The notes under the pieces were generated by a model, which made no database searches, had not been told where the DNA came from, and saw nothing but the letters and a program-made list of their open reading frames with translations. A stretch of DNA of 64,000 bases from Negativicutes bacterium (lineage in GTDB: Bacteria; Bacillota_C; Negativicutes; Sporomusales_B; JARLHX01), in assembly GCA_031292035.1 (NCBI GenBank), contig JARLHX010000398.1, positions 1 to 64,000 of the forward strand, read 5' to 3'. The position numbers and the translations under genes were made by a program. Below, piece after piece: positions 62,786 to 64,000 of the stretch. Positions within the stretch are counted from its first letter, which is position 1; every line of letters starts with the position of its first letter.

Positions 62786-63949
62786 TCAGATTGTCGGCCC
62801 GATCCGGTGAATGGCAAAGTCGTTGAAGCCAAGAATCTCTGCTTTTGCCAGCTTACCTGAGGCTGTTGCCAGCATTTCATCATAAATACGCCGGCCAACT
62901 TGCGGGACAGTTTCTTCTCCGGTCACAATGGTCCCGGCGTTGATATCCATATTGTCGCTCAATCTCTCAAAGAGCCCCGTATTGGTTGCCACCTTGATGG
63001 TCGGTGCGATCGGGGAACCGCAGCAGGTGCCGCGGCCGGTAGTGAATACCACCAGATGGCAGCCGCCGGCCACCATTCCGGTAATCTGTACAATATCCTG
63101 CCCAGGCGTGTCCATCCATACCAGGCCTTTTTTCTTCACTGGCATGGCGTAGTCGATGACATCGACCAACGGTCTGGTTCCGGCTTTATAAATACAGCCC
63201 AGGGATTTTTCTTCAATCGACGACAAACCGCCCTCAATATTGCCAGGGGTCGGCTGGCTGCCCCTCATGTCCACTCCCATGCTCTTGGCGCAATCTTCGC
63301 AGCGATTGATTACCTCATAGCAGCGATTCTCGACTTCCTTGTTGATCGCCCGGGCGGCCACCAAGTGTTCAGCGCCAATAATTTCGGTGGTCTCGGCCAA
63401 AATGACGCTGCCACCATCGTCGATCAAAAGATCGCTGGCCTCTCCCAGCGCCGGATTGGCCGAAATGCCGGAGCAGGCATCCGAGCCACCGCATTCGGTG
63501 CCAAGAATCAATTCGGAAGCGTCAATCGCCTCCCTGGCCAGGCATGATGCTTGGCCAACCATCGCCCTGGCGGCGCTGGAACCTTTAGCGGTAGCCTTGA
63601 TTGAACCACCCTCGTCTTGGATGATGACCAGTTCAACCGGTTTATAGGGGCACTGTTTTTTTATGGCTGCGACGACATCTTGCGCCCGTAGGGTTTCGCA
63701 CCCCAACCCTACCACCACTACCCCATATACATTCGGATGGGTACCATGAGACACAAGTACGTGTTTCGTCAGTTCCTGGTCGGCGCCAAGCTGGGTACAT
63801 CCGTGTTCGTGTTCCACCCAGGTCGAACCGGCAACATTTTGCGAAATCCCCCGCGCGACCCGGTTGGCACACACCACCGACGGCAGAATCAAAACATGAT
63901 TGCGGATTCCCACCGTATTGTCCGGCCGCCGGTATCCCATAAATTGCAT
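62786..63949 (-). CDS. Large subunit of a UxaA/SuyB-type dehydratase or sulfo-lyase
   Basis: 387 aa from the ATG at 63947-63949 (ggggtgagg upstream). Motifs of the UxaA/GarD family: YRRPDNTVGIRNHVLIL, HEHGCTQLGAD, TECGGSDACSGISANPA, TGRGTCCGSPIAPTIKVATN and DINAGTIV. The conserved Cys/His residues bind iron. It removes water from altronate/galactarate-like acids, or sulfite from (2R)-sulfolactate; sequence alone does not separate these. A hydroxyacid dehydrogenase and GlcG-like protein follow downstream, which would fit either pathway. The upstream end of the operon is outside the window. Confidence 0.9.
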   Translation of the reverse strand: MQFMGYRRPDNTVGIRNHVLILPSVVCANRVARGISQNVAGSTWVEHEHGCTQLGADQELTKHVLVSHGTHPNVYGVVVVGLGCETLRAQDVVAAIKKQCPYKPVELVIIQDEGGSIKATAKGSSAARAMVGQASCLAREAIDASELILGTECGGSDACSGISANPALGEASDLLIDDGGSVILAETTEIIGAEHLVAARAINKEVENRCYEVINRCEDCAKSMGVDMRGSQPTPGNIEGGLSSIEEKSLGCIYKAGTRPLVDVIDYAMPVKKKGLVWMDTPGQDIVQITGMVAGGCHLVVFTTGRGTCCGSPIAPTIKVATNTGLFERLSDNMDINAGTIVTGEETVPQVGRRIYDEMLATASGKLAKAEILGFNDFAIHRIGPTI

Positions 63950-64000
63950 AACCTCACCCCTATTCACGTTATATCTTACTTTCTTGCCACCCATCACGCG

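Overview
The window looks like chromosomal DNA of an anaerobic, spore-forming, two-membrane Firmicute of the Negativicutes, most like a Sporomusaceae relative. This is inferred from gene content, not from a search. The evidence is a signal-peptide beta-barrel outer-membrane protein ending in Phe (49.2-50.1 kb), two soluble-sensor histidine kinases of the sporulation-kinase type, a CO dehydrogenase (CooS), an adenosylcobalamin-type mutase, TTG/GTG starts behind strong AGGAGG sites, and GC near 50%. No rRNA, tRNA, CRISPR array, insertion sequence or phage was seen.

Layout. 0-8.5 kb: a truncated chemoreceptor, a GT39-type glycosyltransferase, an HD-GYP protein, a sirtuin, a PdxA-family dehydrogenase, a metallophosphoesterase and a P-loop protein. 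8.6-14.3 kb: a leftward operon for an apparently uncharacterised B12-dependent mutase (32-codon leader ORF, 81-aa protein, 610-aa B12/TIM-barrel protein, RidA, PLP enzyme, FAD oxidoreductase), with a divergent MFS transporter. 16-18.6 kb: a CstR-like repressor, TlpA-CcdA and Lgt. 18.8-29.5 kb: a membrane/metal neighbourhood built round a 1,695-aa tandem P-type ATPase, with DUF5132-like proteins, a DUF697-like protein, TerC and an MntP/YtaF-like exporter. 28.6-39.3 kb: six leftward promoters carry 11-bp-spaced TTAACA-type repeats 19-22 bp upstream of a -10 box, which is the layout of a PhoP/PhoB-family regulon. The regulon includes an operon pairing a PhnD-like lipoprotein with a GGDEF and an HD-GYP protein. 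39.4-50.8 kb: a histidine kinase, a DUF1848 protein, a GlcD/GlcF lactate/glycolate oxidase behind an LldR-like operator, CooS, the outer-membrane barrel and a second TerC. 50.9-59.2 kb: CsoR-CopA copper efflux with a perfect CsoR operator, a second histidine kinase, a third HD-GYP protein and transketolase. 59.2-64 kb: a promoter-to-terminator structured RNA candidate, an HTH protein, a zinc-ribbon protein, a 2-hydroxyacid dehydrogenase with a GlcG-like protein, and a split UxaA/SuyAB-type lyase.

How it fits together. Three themes recur: metal efflux (CopA/CsoR, two TerC proteins, the tandem ATPase, the MntP-like protein); sensing through c-di-GMP and phosphorelay (three HD-GYP, one GGDEF, two kinases, two chemoreceptors), part of it apparently under phosphate-type control; and anaerobic use of hydroxy acids, sugar acids and an unknown B12-mutase substrate.
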